A DNA stretch of 64,000 nucleotides from Salipiger sp. IMCC34102 (GCF_004145405.1 NZ_SELQ01000010.1:1-64000), one strand, 5' to 3'; positions 20,568 to 29,825 are shown, counted from the first letter of the stretch. Made by a program: numbers and translations. The notes: generated by a model from the letters alone, not told the origin.

Positions 20568-21341
20568 ATGAAGTCTGGAAAGATGGGTACGCCGTCAATA
20601 ATGGACAGTTGGCCCCCGGGCGGCCATGATCCCGCGTTACAATGTCTGCAAAGGCGATACCTACCAAATCTCCATAGTCAAAATATTCCGGGTCTGTTGA
20701 TGGATCCGTTATTACGTCGGCTTGTCGTTGTATCTTCTTTTGGTGCAGAAAGTGCCGTGCTTCTCCACTATGTCTCAACCATACGACCGGGTATTAAAGT
20801 ACTTTTCCTTGATACTGGGATGCACTTCTCCGAGACTATCACCTACAGACAGACTCTAGAAAAGAAGTTTGATATCGAGGTTATTGACGTAAAACCAGAT
20901 ACTAATTTGATTGAGAACCATGACCCAGAGGACAATCTATATCGGCGCGATCCGAATGCATGTTGTAACATTCGCAAGACGATCCCTTTGCATGGTGCGC
21001 TAGCAGAATTTGATAGTTGGATCACTGGTCGCAAACGATTTCAGAGTTCTACCCGCGCTGCGCTCCCAATAATTGAGCGGGATAGAAAACATATTAAAGT
21101 TAATCCGCTTGCACAATGGTCGCCTGAAGATATTCGAGACTATACGCATGCCCATGAACTTCCTGCCCATCCCCTCCAAGCGAAAGGATTTCCTTCGATA
21201 GGCTGCGAAACCTGCTCTCGCGCTGTCATCGAGGGTGAGGATCCTCGTGCAGGGAGATGGCCACAAATGCCCGACAAGGTCGAATGCGGCATTCATATCA
21301 GCCCTGACGGCAAAATATTGCGCCGCACTAATGGAAAGTGA
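20568..21341 (+). CDS. cysH: Adenylyl-sulfate (APS) reductase, CysH family
   Basis: Frame of 257 codons. From residue 45 (MDPLLRRLVVVSSFGAESAV) it is a CysH reductase, which reduces APS to sulfite using thioredoxin. The P-loop-like SSFGAES, the arginine-rich ITGRKRFQSSTRAALP, the Fe-S ligands CC (DPNACC) and CETC, and the C-terminal catalytic ECGIH are all present. The two cysteine pairs indicate the [4Fe-4S] APS-type enzyme. The first 44 residues do not look like CysH, and a good ribosome site (AGGAG) serves the frame start, so the 5' end seems to be a fusion; translation may instead begin at 20700. G+C is clearly lower than in its neighbours, and both sides are IS sequence, suggesting transfer. 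Its product sulfite is what a UDP-sulfoquinovose synthase needs. Confidence 0.8.
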   Translation: MKSGKMGTPSIMDSWPPGGHDPALQCLQRRYLPNLHSQNIPGLLMDPLLRRLVVVSSFGAESAVLLHYVSTIRPGIKVLFLDTGMHFSETITYRQTLEKKFDIEVIDVKPDTNLIENHDPEDNLYRRDPNACCNIRKTIPLHGALAEFDSWITGRKRFQSSTRAALPIIERDRKHIKVNPLAQWSPEDIRDYTHAHELPAHPLQAKGFPSIGCETCSRAVIEGEDPRAGRWPQMPDKVECGIHISPDGKILRRTNGK

Positions 21342-21569
21342 GGGCGAGAATCGGCGGTGACACGATTGGTCTTCAAAGCGAGTTCTTAGACTGAACCCGT
21401 GGGGTAATTCTCTGCGGCTTGCAAATAAAAACTGCGAAGGTGCGCCCAGATATATATCATTAATCTTTGAGCTTGGTTGTTTGCCTGCCTCATTTCAGGC
21501 CAATACCACCCAAGACGCCCTGCGAGCGGTCTTCGCACGGTAGTCTTAACACGACGAGGAGATTTGCAG
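21342..21569. other. A+T-richer gap after cysH
   Basis: No gene is seen between the cysH stop and the left end of the complete IS3 element. Composition is similar to cysH, suggesting the same imported segment. Confidence 0.3.
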
Positions 21570-21587
21570 TGAGGTGCCCCTAGTTTC

Positions 21588-22466
21588 TTAGACACCTGCC
21601 TGGTTCAGTTTGAGCTGTCTGATTTCGAAGTCAACGGGCGACAGCATGCCGTTGTTCGTTTGCTTGCGCTTTGAGTTGTAGAACAGCTCGATGTATTCGA
21701 AGACGTCTCTCCGCGCGTCGTCGCGGGTCGGATAGGTGCGGCGCCGGATACGCTCCCGCTTCAGCAGCTGGAAGAAGCTTTCGGCGACGGTGTTATCGTG
21801 GCAGTTCCCGCGCCGGCTCATGCTGGGTTCAAGGCCGTGCTGGCGGAGAAAGGTCTGCCATTCGCGGCTGGTGAACTGGGAGCCTTGGTCTGAATGCACC
21901 GTGACCTTTCCATCGGGTTTGCGTCGCCATACCGCCATCAGCAGGGCCTACAAGGCCAGGTCCGTCGTCATGCGGGATTGGGCGGACCAGCCGACAACGC
22001 GCCGGGAGAACAGGTCGATGACCACGCAGAGATACAGCAAGCCTTCGTGGGTCTTGATGTAGGTGATGTTGGTCACCCAGACTTGGTCGGGTCGGGGCGC
22101 TTCGAACTTCTGTTCCAGCCTGTTCTCAGCCACAATGGCGGGCTTGCCGCGATATTGGCCGGGACGCCGCTTGTAGCCCACCTGGGCAACGATCCCGGCC
22201 AGCGACGCCAGCCGGGCGACCCGGTTCTCCGAGATGCTTTCGCCTTGGTCGCGCATATCGTCCGTCAGCTTGCGATAGCCATAGACCTTGCCGCTGTCAG
22301 CCCAAGCCTGCCGGATCAGCTCGGTCTGGCGCGCATCCTCCAGCGCGCGGTGGCTTAACGGTTCCTTAAGCCATGCATAGAAGCCCGAGAAATGCACGCG
22401 CAGCACTCGGCACATGGCCCGAACGCCGAACTCCTCGCGATGCGCCCGGATGAAGGCGTACTTCAT
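21588..22466 (-). pseudogene. IS3 OrfB transposase with internal amber codon
   Basis: The integrase-domain protein reads from MKYAFIRAHREEFGV through QVWVTNITYIKT and TTDLAL. It meets TAG at 21945-21947 where family members have CAG, then continues in the same frame as ALLMAVWRRKPDGK, HSDQGSQF and DNTVAESFFQLLKRE to LKLNQAGV. All three catalytic acidic positions are still encoded, though the first is in the N-terminal piece. One base change explains the break. Confidence 0.85.
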
Positions 22467-22735
22467 TGGGACTCGCGCGCGAAGTACGCCGTTGCCTTTT
22501 TTAGGATGTCGCGCTCCTCGGTCACCCTGGCGAGCTCACGCTTCAAACGCCGGTTCTCGGCTTCATGGTCCACGCCCGGCTTTAGAACCGGCTCCCCGAA
22601 CAGCTTCAACCATTTGTACAGAGAATACGTGCTCACGCCCAAACGCCGCGACACCTCCCGTACCGGGTACCCGCGCACCGTGATCTGATGCACCGCGTCC
22701 CGCTTGAACTCGTCGCTGTAGTTGCTTGTCCCCAT
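22463..22735 (-). CDS. IS3 OrfA
   Basis: Protein of 90 residues with the HTH_Tnp_1 fold (YSDEFKRDAVHQITVRGYPVREVSRRLGV, reading across the helix-turn-helix) and a C-terminal leucine-zipper-like helix (NRRLKRELARVTEERDIL). It overlaps orfB by 4 bases. In this family a programmed -1 frameshift joins OrfA and OrfB into the transposase. Here OrfB is interrupted, so OrfA alone could at most repress. Confidence 0.85.
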   Translation of the reverse strand: MGTSNYSDEFKRDAVHQITVRGYPVREVSRRLGVSTYSLYKWLKLFGEPVLKPGVDHEAENRRLKRELARVTEERDILKKATAYFARESQ

Positions 22736-22923
22736 GTCGGCCTCCTCGCCTCACAGTTAGGCGGCGAAGCGTCTACAAATCTAGGGGCACCTCATAACTT
22801 CGGACATGGATGCTCCTTCCTTTTGTGATGGCTTTAACACTCACCACAATGGCACATTGCGATGCCGTCGGGAGGGGCATCCACGCCATCAACAGAGTCC
22901 AATCCGCGCCGCCGCCATTCAGC

Positions 22924-22944
22924 ACTGGGCTGGAAAAGCCCAGT
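22924..22944. other. Hairpin next to the IS3 right end
   Basis: ACTGGGCT and AGCCCAGT form an 8-bp perfect stem with a GGAAA loop. It has no T-run. It lies in the 210-base gap between the IS3 element and the phosphomannomutase fragment, which holds no gene. Confidence 0.4.
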
Positions 22945-23003
22945 CGCTTTCGGAAGGAAGGTGGCCTAAACGAGCACCGGGGGCGGCACGAAAGCGCGAC
23001 AGG

Positions 23004-23534
23004 TCCACGCGCGTCGGCTCTCCTTACGTGATCGCCGGGATGCAGGCACTGGAGGGCACCCGCGTCGCGGGGTTCGAGGCCAACGGAGAGTTTCTACTGG
23101 GTTTCGACGCAGGCCCCCTGCCCGCCTTGCCGACCCGCGATGCGGTGCTGCCGCTCATAGCCCCGCTCGTGGCGGCCCGCGCCATGGACGTGTCGCTGTC
23201 GGTCTTGGTGGCAAGGCTGCCCACGCGCGTCACGCGGGCCGACCGCCTGCAGGGGATCGATCGCACCCGCGCCGAAGCCTGGATCTCGGCCCTGGCCCGG
23301 GACGCCACCGCCCGCGCAACTCTGTGGGATGGCAAGGACGTGACGCTCGACCTCACCGACGGAGTGCGGATGATCGACGCCCGCGGCGACATCCTGCACC
23401 TGCGCCTGTCCGGCAACGCGCCGGAACTGCGGGTCTACGTGGATGCGGGCGACACGGGCGCGGCACAGGACCTGCTGGACCGCGGCCTGGCGCATGCACG
23501 CACGTGGACGGGCGCATCGACGGACCCATCGTGA
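23004..23534 (+). pseudogene. Phosphomannomutase C-terminal fragment
   Basis: From about 23004 the frame encodes RVGSPYVIAGM, VAGFEANGEFLLGFDAG and, near the end, LHLRLSGNAPELRVYVDA. These are the substrate loop (FEANGG-like) and the phosphate-binding RPSGNAPE loop of phosphomannomutases; here the latter is RLSGNAPE, with Leu for Pro. The first two thirds, including the phosphoserine loop, are missing, and the sequence before 23004 is unrelated. The parent enzyme would convert mannose-6-phosphate to mannose-1-phosphate for GDP-sugars. The piece is probably non-functional and marks a rearrangement at the edge of the glycan region. Confidence 0.75.
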
Positions 23535-23670
23535 TCGGGATGTCACTGTGCGACGACCTTTCGGCACATCCGCAATGGACATCACGGATCGCTTGCCGTG
23601 GATGGTCCCCAAAAGGTGCAGGTCCGTGGCGCAATGCGCGCTCGCGCGGACCGACCCGCCCGCCGGCCCA

Positions 23671-24966
23671 ATGGATCGACCCATCATGATACATCCACAG
23701 AAGATCCTGCGCGGGATCTTTACCAACAAGCACATGACCGATCGCCATGGGCCGCTGGAGCGATACGGGTTTGCACTTGCGGCGGCGGCCGCCACCCTTG
23801 CCATCACGTTCGAGTCGCGTCTGGCGCGCGAACAGGTCCGCTGCATGGTTCAGGATCGTTTCGACACAGGGTTCCGGCGGTTGTCCTGGTACTTGCGGCG
23901 GGGGTGGCCCGGCCTCGATCTCTCGGCCGATCCGCTCTATCTTTTCTGCGACGGTCTGGATCGCCGGGAACTCGTCGCCATGCGGCGCTTCCTGAACCGG
24001 CGCAAAGCGCAACAGCCGCGCGGGGTCTTTTCGGGGGAAATGGCCCTGCTGTCGGCCATCGACCTGCTGGAGGCCTTCGGCTCCGACGAGTATGCTGCAG
24101 CCCTGTCGGTGTTCCACGCCGATGCCGAGGCCGCCCTGCAACACAGGCTCGCGCATCGCGGATCCCCGACCGGCCCCGCGAAAGGCGACACGCGCAAACC
24201 CCGGAACGCATCCACCGCGCGCGAAGAGTTCAGCCGCACCGCTGCCGAAGACGCGCTGCGCGAGACCGTGGCCCTGTTACGCGACAACGGCTTCGCGCCT
24301 TTCATCCTGTCCGGCACCCTGTTGGGCGCAGTGCGCGAAGGACAGATCCTCGATCACGACTACGACGTCGACCTAGGCCTCTTCGCCGACGAGATCGACC
24401 TGGATCGGCTCACGGCCCTGTTGCACGACAGCCCGCCCTTCCGGTGCATTGTCACCGCCGACCAGACAGTGCTGACCAGAACGCCATCGGGCGCGCTGCG
24501 GCTGGAGCGGCTGCCCATCATCTACAAGCTGCGCCACCCCACCGGCATCGTGACCGACATCTTCGTGCATTACCGCGAGGCCGGACAGGCCTGGCACGGG
24601 TCCTCGCAGTTCCGCTGGACCAATGCGGACTTCGGCCTGCAAGAGCGGACCCTGGCCGGAACGCAGGTGCTGGAGCCCGACGATCCCGCCCTGCACCTGA
24701 CCGAGAACTACGGCGACTGGCAGACCCCGCAAAAGCAGTTCCAGGTCGCCATCGACACGCCCAACATGGTGCTGTTCGACAGCCCACTGTCGGCCGCGCT
24801 CGCGATCTGGCGGCTTGGCATGATGACGGACCGACCCGCGGCCCAGTTCGACCGCCTGCTCGACCAGATGAAGGACGCAGGGTTCATCACCCGGTCCGGG
24901 GAGGACGGCTGGACCATCGCACCGGATCTATTCGCAGAACAGGCCAGCCGGGACGGTGCGGGGTAA
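23671..24966 (+). CDS. LicD-family (fukutin-like) phosphotransferase
   Basis: Protein of 431 residues if started at 23671; the ATG at 23686 is equally possible and an upstream in-frame extension reaches 23443. The C-terminal half carries the LicD/FKRP nucleotidyltransferase pattern: LLRDNGFAPFILSGTLLG, then REGQILDHDYDVDLGLF with the metal-binding Asp residues, and VTDIFVHYREAG. The first 200 residues have no known domain. LicD proteins transfer phosphocholine or other phospho-alcohols from CDP-activated donors to surface glycans. With a CDP-glycerol-forming enzyme at 26062, glycerol-phosphate transfer is a reasonable guess. It lies 137 bases after the phosphomannomutase fragment. Confidence 0.8.
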   Translation: MDRPIMIHPQKILRGIFTNKHMTDRHGPLERYGFALAAAAATLAITFESRLAREQVRCMVQDRFDTGFRRLSWYLRRGWPGLDLSADPLYLFCDGLDRRELVAMRRFLNRRKAQQPRGVFSGEMALLSAIDLLEAFGSDEYAAALSVFHADAEAALQHRLAHRGSPTGPAKGDTRKPRNASTAREEFSRTAAEDALRETVALLRDNGFAPFILSGTLLGAVREGQILDHDYDVDLGLFADEIDLDRLTALLHDSPPFRCIVTADQTVLTRTPSGALRLERLPIIYKLRHPTGIVTDIFVHYREAGQAWHGSSQFRWTNADFGLQERTLAGTQVLEPDDPALHLTENYGDWQTPQKQFQVAIDTPNMVLFDSPLSAALAIWRLGMMTDRPAAQFDRLLDQMKDAGFITRSGEDGWTIAPDLFAEQASRDGAG

Positions 24967-25031
24967 GCCCCGCAAAGTCACGGCGAGAACCCGGTCGCGC
25001 CCGTCCGGACAGACCATCTTCGTCAGAACCG

Positions 25032-25823
25032 TCAGCTTGCCTCGAACCGCATCGCGCTCACAGTCCCTGCCGGCTTGTCCTTCATCTCGTCCAGCCAGGC
25101 ATCGCACATGCGATAGAACTCGAAGTCCTGCACGTACCACTTGCGCAGGTTCGCCTTCGCCAGATCCGACAGCGGAGGAACGTCGCTGTAATCGTTCGCA
25201 TGGGCTTGCAGACTGTCGCGACTGACCGTCAGGGATGCGCCATGCGCAGCAAGCCCTGTCACCTGAAGAAACGTCTGCAAGTCTTCGTCGAACCGTTCCT
25301 GCCGGATGATCCATAGCGGCGGGCGGATATCGAGGAACGTGCCGCAGGGGCAGAACCAGTCTGACTGGTTCTGCCCTGTATGCCCCATCGATTTTATAGC
25401 AGCCCAGGCGCGGGGGCCCAGAGGCCCTTCGGCGAACAGGCTTTCAGCAAGATCATTCGCGTGGGGGAATTCCGCGAAAACGGGTTTTTCGTACTTCGAC
25501 CATTTGTTGTAAAGACGCGGCGCTCCCTTGCGCTTACGCGAATAGAACCCGCTCCTGAAGCGCGAAATGGGGTCACGGATACTGAAGAAATAATCCGCCT
25601 GCGGCGGCAGATCCCTAAGAAAGATCGCATGACCGTGCTTTACGATCCTGCGATCCGCGCTTTGTTCCTTGAGCTGTCTGGATACGTTGCGGATTTGCGT
25701 GCCGGCGCATTTCCCAATGTGCAGGAAATGGATGTCAGTCTCGAGAAACTCCTCGGTCCCGGCAAGTCTGCTGCCTGGCCTGGCTTTCGTCTTGCCGACC
25801 TTTTCCGTCGCGTTTCCCGACAT
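25032..25823 (-). CDS. Sulfotransferase-family protein
   Basis: Protein of 263 residues. I chose the ATG at 25823 because of its AAAGGAT ribosome site; the longer frame to 25973 adds 50 basic residues unlike the family. A P-loop-like HIGKCAGTQ (35-43) stands where family members have HIPKTGGTS and binds the 5'-phosphosulfate of PAPS. The 3'-phosphate motif is SIRDPISRFRSGF. These enzymes sulfate glycans, usually in the cytosol or at the membrane. It is convergent with licD, so it is a separate transcript. Inside the gene, 25348-25376 forms a perfect 13-bp hairpin. Gly for Pro in the P-loop is a mild deviation. Confidence 0.75.
   Translation of the reverse strand: MSGNATEKVGKTKARPGSRLAGTEEFLETDIHFLHIGKCAGTQIRNVSRQLKEQSADRRIVKHGHAIFLRDLPPQADYFFSIRDPISRFRSGFYSRKRKGAPRLYNKWSKYEKPVFAEFPHANDLAESLFAEGPLGPRAWAAIKSMGHTGQNQSDWFCPCGTFLDIRPPLWIIRQERFDEDLQTFLQVTGLAAHGASLTVSRDSLQAHANDYSDVPPLSDLAKANLRKWYVQDFEFYRMCDAWLDEMKDKPAGTVSAMRFEAS
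25348..25376. repeat. Perfect 13-bp inverted repeat inside the sulfotransferase gene
   Basis: GGGCAGAACCAGT, a 3-base loop and ACTGGTTCTGCCC. It encodes part of GQNQSDWFCPCG. There is no T-run on either strand. Such a long perfect stem inside a coding region is unexpected by chance. Confidence 0.7.
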
Positions 25824-26061
25824 GAAAAATCCTTTGTGAAATCCATGATGCTTGATGCTTTGGCGTACACCGTCCCGATGACACGACCCTGTCGATAGAC
25901 GATGCCACCTGCCCGGTCTACGCCAAACCCGGGCCGTACCTCTTCCGACAGATCGATTGTGACGCCAGGCCAAAGCCTGTAACAGATGCCCTCAGTCGGG
26001 CGGTCCGGGATCGGGTGGCACGGCACCGTGTCCCATCGGACAGAATTCGAGGGCGATCTGC

Positions 26062-26457
26062 ATGAAAAGAGTGCTGACCTACGGCACGTTCGACACGCTG
26101 CATTACGGTCATATCAGGCTGTTGCAACGGGCACGGGCATTGGGCGACTACCTGATCGTCGGGCTGTCCACGGACGCCTTCAACAGCATCAAGAACAAGC
26201 AGGCCTTCCATTCCTGGGAAGAGCGCAAGGCCCACCTTGAAGCGCTGCGTTACGTCGACCTGGTGATCCCGGAGAACGACTGGGATCAGAAACGCGCCGA
26301 CGTGACGCTCTATCATGTCGACGTCTTCACGATGGGAAGCGACTGGGAAGGCGAATTCGACTTCATATCCGACCTGTGCGAGGTCACTTACCTGCCGCGG
26401 ACCGACAGCATTTCCAGCACCATGATCCGCGGCGGCTTGGATACCTCGAAATCCTGA
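26062..26457 (+). CDS. tagD: Glycerol-3-phosphate cytidylyltransferase
   Basis: Protein of 131 residues, the normal length. It makes CDP-glycerol from CTP and sn-glycerol-3-phosphate in the cytosol. The nucleotidyltransferase signature HYGHIRLL (HxGH) near residue 14, YGTFDTLHYGH overall, WEERKAHLEALRYVD and the C-terminal RTDSISSTMIR (RTxxISTT-type) are all present. The enzyme normally supplies wall teichoic acid in Gram-positive bacteria. In Gram-negatives it serves capsules containing glycerol phosphate. A CDP-glycerol glycerophosphotransferase begins at 62797, completing the pair. It is a single-gene transcript between a divergent sulfotransferase gene and a convergent ugd. Confidence 0.9.
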   Translation: MKRVLTYGTFDTLHYGHIRLLQRARALGDYLIVGLSTDAFNSIKNKQAFHSWEERKAHLEALRYVDLVIPENDWDQKRADVTLYHVDVFTMGSDWEGEFDFISDLCEVTYLPRTDSISSTMIRGGLDTSKS

Positions 26458-26514
26458 CGCCGCGCGGGAAGACATTTCCGGGGACACTGCCGACAGGGGC
26501 CTGCCCGGCTTCCC

Positions 26515-27681
26515 TCAATCAGCCCCGGACAGATCGCGGGTGAACACCTTGTCCGCCACGTCCGCCAGCTCGTCGACCCGGCGGTTGGCCACGATCAGGT
26601 CCGCCCGCGCCTTGAAGTCGGCCAGGTCCCGCACGACCTGCGAGCCGAAGAACGTGTCTTCTGCAAGCTCGGGCTCGTAGACGATCACCTCGATCCCCTT
26701 GGCCTTGATCCGCTTCATGATCCCCTGGACCGAGGACTGGCGGAAGTTGTCGGACCCCGCCTTCATCACCAGCCGGTGGATGCCCACGACGCGCGGGGCG
26801 CGCTCCACGATCCGCTCGGCCAGGAAGTCCTTGCGCGTGCGGTTGGCGTCCACGATCGCCTGCATCATGTTCTGCGGCACTGCGGCATAGTTCGCCAACA
26901 GCTGCTTGGTGTCCTTGGGCAGGCAATAGCCGCCGTAGCCGAAGGACGGGTTGTTGTAATGCTGCCCGATCCGCGGATCCAGGCAGACGCCCTCGATGAT
27001 CTGGCGGCTGTCCATGCCGCCGGCCATCGCGTAGCTGTCGAGTTCGTTGAAATAGGCCACCCGCATCGCGAGGTAGGTATTGGCGAAAAGCTTGATCGCC
27101 TCGGCCTCGTCCGGGCCGGTGAACAGGACCGGCACGTCCCGCGACAGGGCGCCTTCGACCAGAAGGTCGGCGAAGCGGCGCGCGGCGGGGGTGCTGTCGC
27201 CCACCACGATCCGGCTGGGATGCAGGTTGTCGTGCAGCGCGCGGCCCTCGCGCAGGAACTCGGGGCTGAACAGAATCCGGTCGGTGCCCAAGGCGGCGCG
27301 GGCCTGGGACACGTAGCCCACGGGGATCGTCGATTTCACCACGATGTGGATGTCGGGGTTGGCTGCCAGAACCTGCCGCACCACGCCGTCGACCGAGCTG
27401 GTGTCGAAGAAGTTCTCGCGCGGGTCGTAGTCCGTGGGCGTCGCCACGATGGCATAGGCTGCGTCCGAAATTGCCTCGGACAGGTCCGTCGTGGCCCGCA
27501 GGTTCAGGTCACGGTCGGCCAGATACTCCGACAGTTCCGGATCCTCGATCGGGCTGCGCCCCACGTTCACCGCATCCACACGGTTCTGCGCCAGATCCAC
27601 CGCCGCGACATCATTGTGCTGCGCCAGAAGAACCGCGTTCGACAGACCCACATAGCCCAGACCGATGACTGCAATCTTCAT
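26515..27681 (-). CDS. ugd: UDP-glucose 6-dehydrogenase
   Basis: Protein of 388 residues, the same length as E. coli Ugd. It oxidises UDP-glucose to UDP-glucuronate with 2 NAD+. The Rossmann motif GLGYVGL is at 7-13, substrate contacts follow in KSTIPVGYV and [11 protein letters not shown], and the catalytic Cys253 lies in [15 protein letters not shown]. The final domain has the Rossmann-like VIVYEPEL. It would supply uronic acid for the capsule. It is transcribed leftwards, alone, with about 140 bases to the KpsM-like gene upstream. Confidence 0.92.
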   Translation of the reverse strand: MKIAVIGLGYVGLSNAVLLAQHNDVAAVDLAQNRVDAVNVGRSPIEDPELSEYLADRDLNLRATTDLSEAISDAAYAIVATPTDYDPRENFFDTSSVDGVVRQVLAANPDIHIVVKSTIPVGYVSQARAALGTDRILFSPEFLREGRALHDNLHPSRIVVGDSTPAARRFADLLVEGALSRDVPVLFTGPDEAEAIKLFANTYLAMRVAYFNELDSYAMAGGMDSRQIIEGVCLDPRIGQHYNNPSFGYGGYCLPKDTKQLLANYAAVPQNMMQAIVDANRTRKDFLAERIVERAPRVVGIHRLVMKAGSDNFRQSSVQGIMKRIKAKGIEVIVYEPELAEDTFFGSQVVRDLADFKARADLIVANRRVDELADVADKVFTRDLSGAD

Positions 27682-27823
27682 GTCTTGCCCTTGCGTGAAC
27701 CAATGGCCTAGCTAGCCGCGAGGTTCCGGAATGTCTATCGCGGGCCTTGCAGAGGTCATCGTTCCCGGTGCCGCGGACCTGTCCCGTATCGCGCAGTCAC
27801 GATCGGGCCGCGCAAGCCTTGTC

Positions 27824-28645
27824 TCAGTTATCGTCCTCGATCGCCGCGATATGGTTAGCCCGCATGAAGATCAGGCCCGACAAGACCAGAATAAGCCCTA
27901 ATCCGTAGCCGTATGGCAGGGAAATATAGGTCGGATTGTAAGTCGCGTAGAAGGCCTCACGCCCCAAACCGGTGACATGTGCCAGCGGGTTCCACGTCAT
28001 GAGTTCCCGTGCCCCTGGGGGGAGGTCCTCGACAATATACAGAACCGCCGAAGCCAGTAGCAATGGTCGGGTGATGATCCCCCAGATCGTCTTCCAGACC
28101 GGAAAGAGACCGAACAGCACCGCATTGTTCAGCCCTGCGCCAATCCCTAGAAGCGCCGCGATCGAGATCGCGTGCAGCATCGGCACCACGTCGATCGTTG
28201 GATGCAGGTCGTAGAACCAGATTATCGCTGTCAGCACGATGCACAGGACAGCCACCTGCGTCAGAATGGCAAGGATCGCGCGGCTCAGAACGGCATCGAT
28301 CCAGGTCATCCGAGGATAGGCTAGCAAGGCACGTGAATAGCTCAGTGATTGCGCACTCTTCTGTGCCATTTCACCGTAGAACTGGAATGGCAGCATGCCG
28401 GTCGCGTAGAACATCATGAAGTTCGTCCCCAGCGCCGGCGAGCGCAGCAGCAGGGCAAAGCCGAACGACAGCACGACCAGCGTACCCAGCGGCTGCAGGA
28501 TCGCCCAGACGTAGCCGCCGGGATTGTTGCCGTAGGTCGACGACATCTCGCGCAGGATCAGCGCCACAATGGTACGTAGCGTCTGAAAGCGCGGCGGCTT
28601 CAGACTGACGCTTTCGCGGTCATTTGGCAGGGTGACGTAGCTCAT
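27824..28645 (-). CDS. Capsular polysaccharide ABC-transporter permease (KpsM-like)
   Basis: Protein of 273 residues, started at the ATG at 28645 with AAGGAT upstream; the frame extends to 28855 but without family sequence. It has about six membrane helices in the ABC-2 arrangement. LREMSSTYGNNPGGYVWAI, just before helix 1, is the typical KpsM/Wzm amphipathic start, and the last helices contain LPYGYGLGLILVLSG. With the KpsT-like ATPase at 41975 it should form the inner-membrane exporter. Its separation from that ATPase by 13 kb is unusual, because the two are normally adjacent. Confidence 0.85.
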   Translation of the reverse strand: MSYVTLPNDRESVSLKPPRFQTLRTIVALILREMSSTYGNNPGGYVWAILQPLGTLVVLSFGFALLLRSPALGTNFMMFYATGMLPFQFYGEMAQKSAQSLSYSRALLAYPRMTWIDAVLSRAILAILTQVAVLCIVLTAIIWFYDLHPTIDVVPMLHAISIAALLGIGAGLNNAVLFGLFPVWKTIWGIITRPLLLASAVLYIVEDLPPGARELMTWNPLAHVTGLGREAFYATYNPTYISLPYGYGLGLILVLSGLIFMRANHIAAIEDDN

Positions 28646-28874
28646 GGGATCCTTGTCCGACGATTGTGGCAAGGGCGCAAGGGGCAGCACCGGCGGCACG
28701 ATGCGAGGGTCCGTTACGGATCGATCGCAGCCGATGCCGAACCGACAGGGAGATATTCGCCCGATGAAGGCGCCGGATAGGTTCACCCCTTTCCCCAAAA
28801 CGAAGTTGCGAAAATCCGGAAGGCGGTTTGCGCATATCCGAAAACGAGCCTCCACGGAACCGTCGGTCGAACGC

Positions 28875-29825
28875 CTAGCTCAAAGAACCGCTCAGCACCT
28901 TGTCCAGAACCGTATCGGGCTTCGGGATCTGATGTTTATGCGTGAACTTGTGGACCGGAGCCTTGTCGAGCAGACTGCTGATCTTCTCCGGGCTCAGCTT
29001 CTTGTGAAATGAACGCTGTAGGAAATGCGGCAGAGACCTTTTCAATACGACTGCTTTCTGCGCCTCACGACCGAAGTCTTCGAAGGCGAAAGCAAGAGCT
29101 TCGAATATGCTGTGGAACATGAAATAGCCCAGATTGGGACGCTCTTCTTCCGCCCAGTAGACCAGCAACGCCGCGTACATCGTACTCATGATCACGTTGC
29201 CTGCCGGCGCGGACAGCGCCCAGTTGGATATCAGCGCCTTGGCCTTGGGTCTGGCGAAGTAGACGCATCGGTCGTCGGGAAAGGTATCCAGCAGGTTGGT
29301 GACGGGGTAGCATGTGGCGTCCAGCCAGACACCGCCGTATCTGTACAAGAGCCCGACGCGCAGGACATCGGAATACCATGCCTTGTTTGCCACGAGCTGG
29401 GGCGGTAAGCCTGTCGGCACATCCCAGAAATCCGCCAGATTGTGGTCATCGAGGAGCGTGAGGTCTGCGCCGTGCTGGGCGCGGGAGGCTTCGAAGCACC
29501 TGCGAACGATCTCGGGTGCATGCGCAGCTCCGGAATTCCAGAAGGAGTAAACCTTCCTCGGCCCACCGATTGGATCGGAAAGACGCGCGCGCATGGCCTG
29601 GATTTCGTCGGACCGAGATATCACCCAACTCGTTGCAGCCATACGGCTTGAGAACCGCCCTGGCCAATTCTGTGCGACATGTAGATGCGTTTCATTCAAC
29701 TTGGGATCGAGCCTGACGGCCCTGCACCGGTACTCATGTTGAAGTTTCTTGTCACCTTTGGCCCCGGCGAGCTTAGCACGCCGATACCAATGCCGAGCCA
29801 CTCTCGCCGTGAGGAAGTTTATCAT
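28875..29825 (-). CDS. Capsular polysaccharide synthesis glycosyltransferase (GT32-like)
   Basis: Protein of 316 residues from the ATG at 29825; an in-frame upstream ATG at 29921 adds 32 residues. The central part has KVYSFWNSGAAHAPEIVRRC, then WYSDVLRVGLLYRYGGVWLDAT, the sugar-binding DXD region of the Caps_synth/Gly_transf_sug families (GGVWLD). A mostly helical basic N-terminus precedes it. The enzyme probably adds one sugar to the growing repeat on the cytoplasmic side. It lies between capD and kpsM on the same strand and may be in one transcript with them. Confidence 0.8.
   Translation of the reverse strand: MINFLTARVARHWYRRAKLAGAKGDKKLQHEYRCRAVRLDPKLNETHLHVAQNWPGRFSSRMAATSWVISRSDEIQAMRARLSDPIGGPRKVYSFWNSGAAHAPEIVRRCFEASRAQHGADLTLLDDHNLADFWDVPTGLPPQLVANKAWYSDVLRVGLLYRYGGVWLDATCYPVTNLLDTFPDDRCVYFARPKAKALISNWALSAPAGNVIMSTMYAALLVYWAEEERPNLGYFMFHSIFEALAFAFEDFGREAQKAVVLKRSLPHFLQRSFHKKLSPEKISSLLDKAPVHKFTHKHQIPKPDTVLDKVLSGSLS

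Larger units (their letters stand above)
21570..22794 (-). mobile_element. Full-length IS3-family insertion sequence, inactivated
   Basis: The element is about 1,225 bp. Its ends share TGAGGTGCCCCTAG in inverted orientation (21570 onward, and reversed to 22794). It carries orfA and orfB in the usual overlapping arrangement on the minus strand. No matching target duplication is visible (GCAG versus TAAC), so one side has probably been rearranged. An in-frame amber codon interrupts orfB. Confidence 0.85.

Noticed and set aside
20568-21341. DndC/phosphorothioation protein
   Set aside because: The C-terminal ECGIH, the CC and CxxC iron-sulfur ligands and the GRKRFQ motif identify CysH rather than DndC, and no other dnd gene is present.
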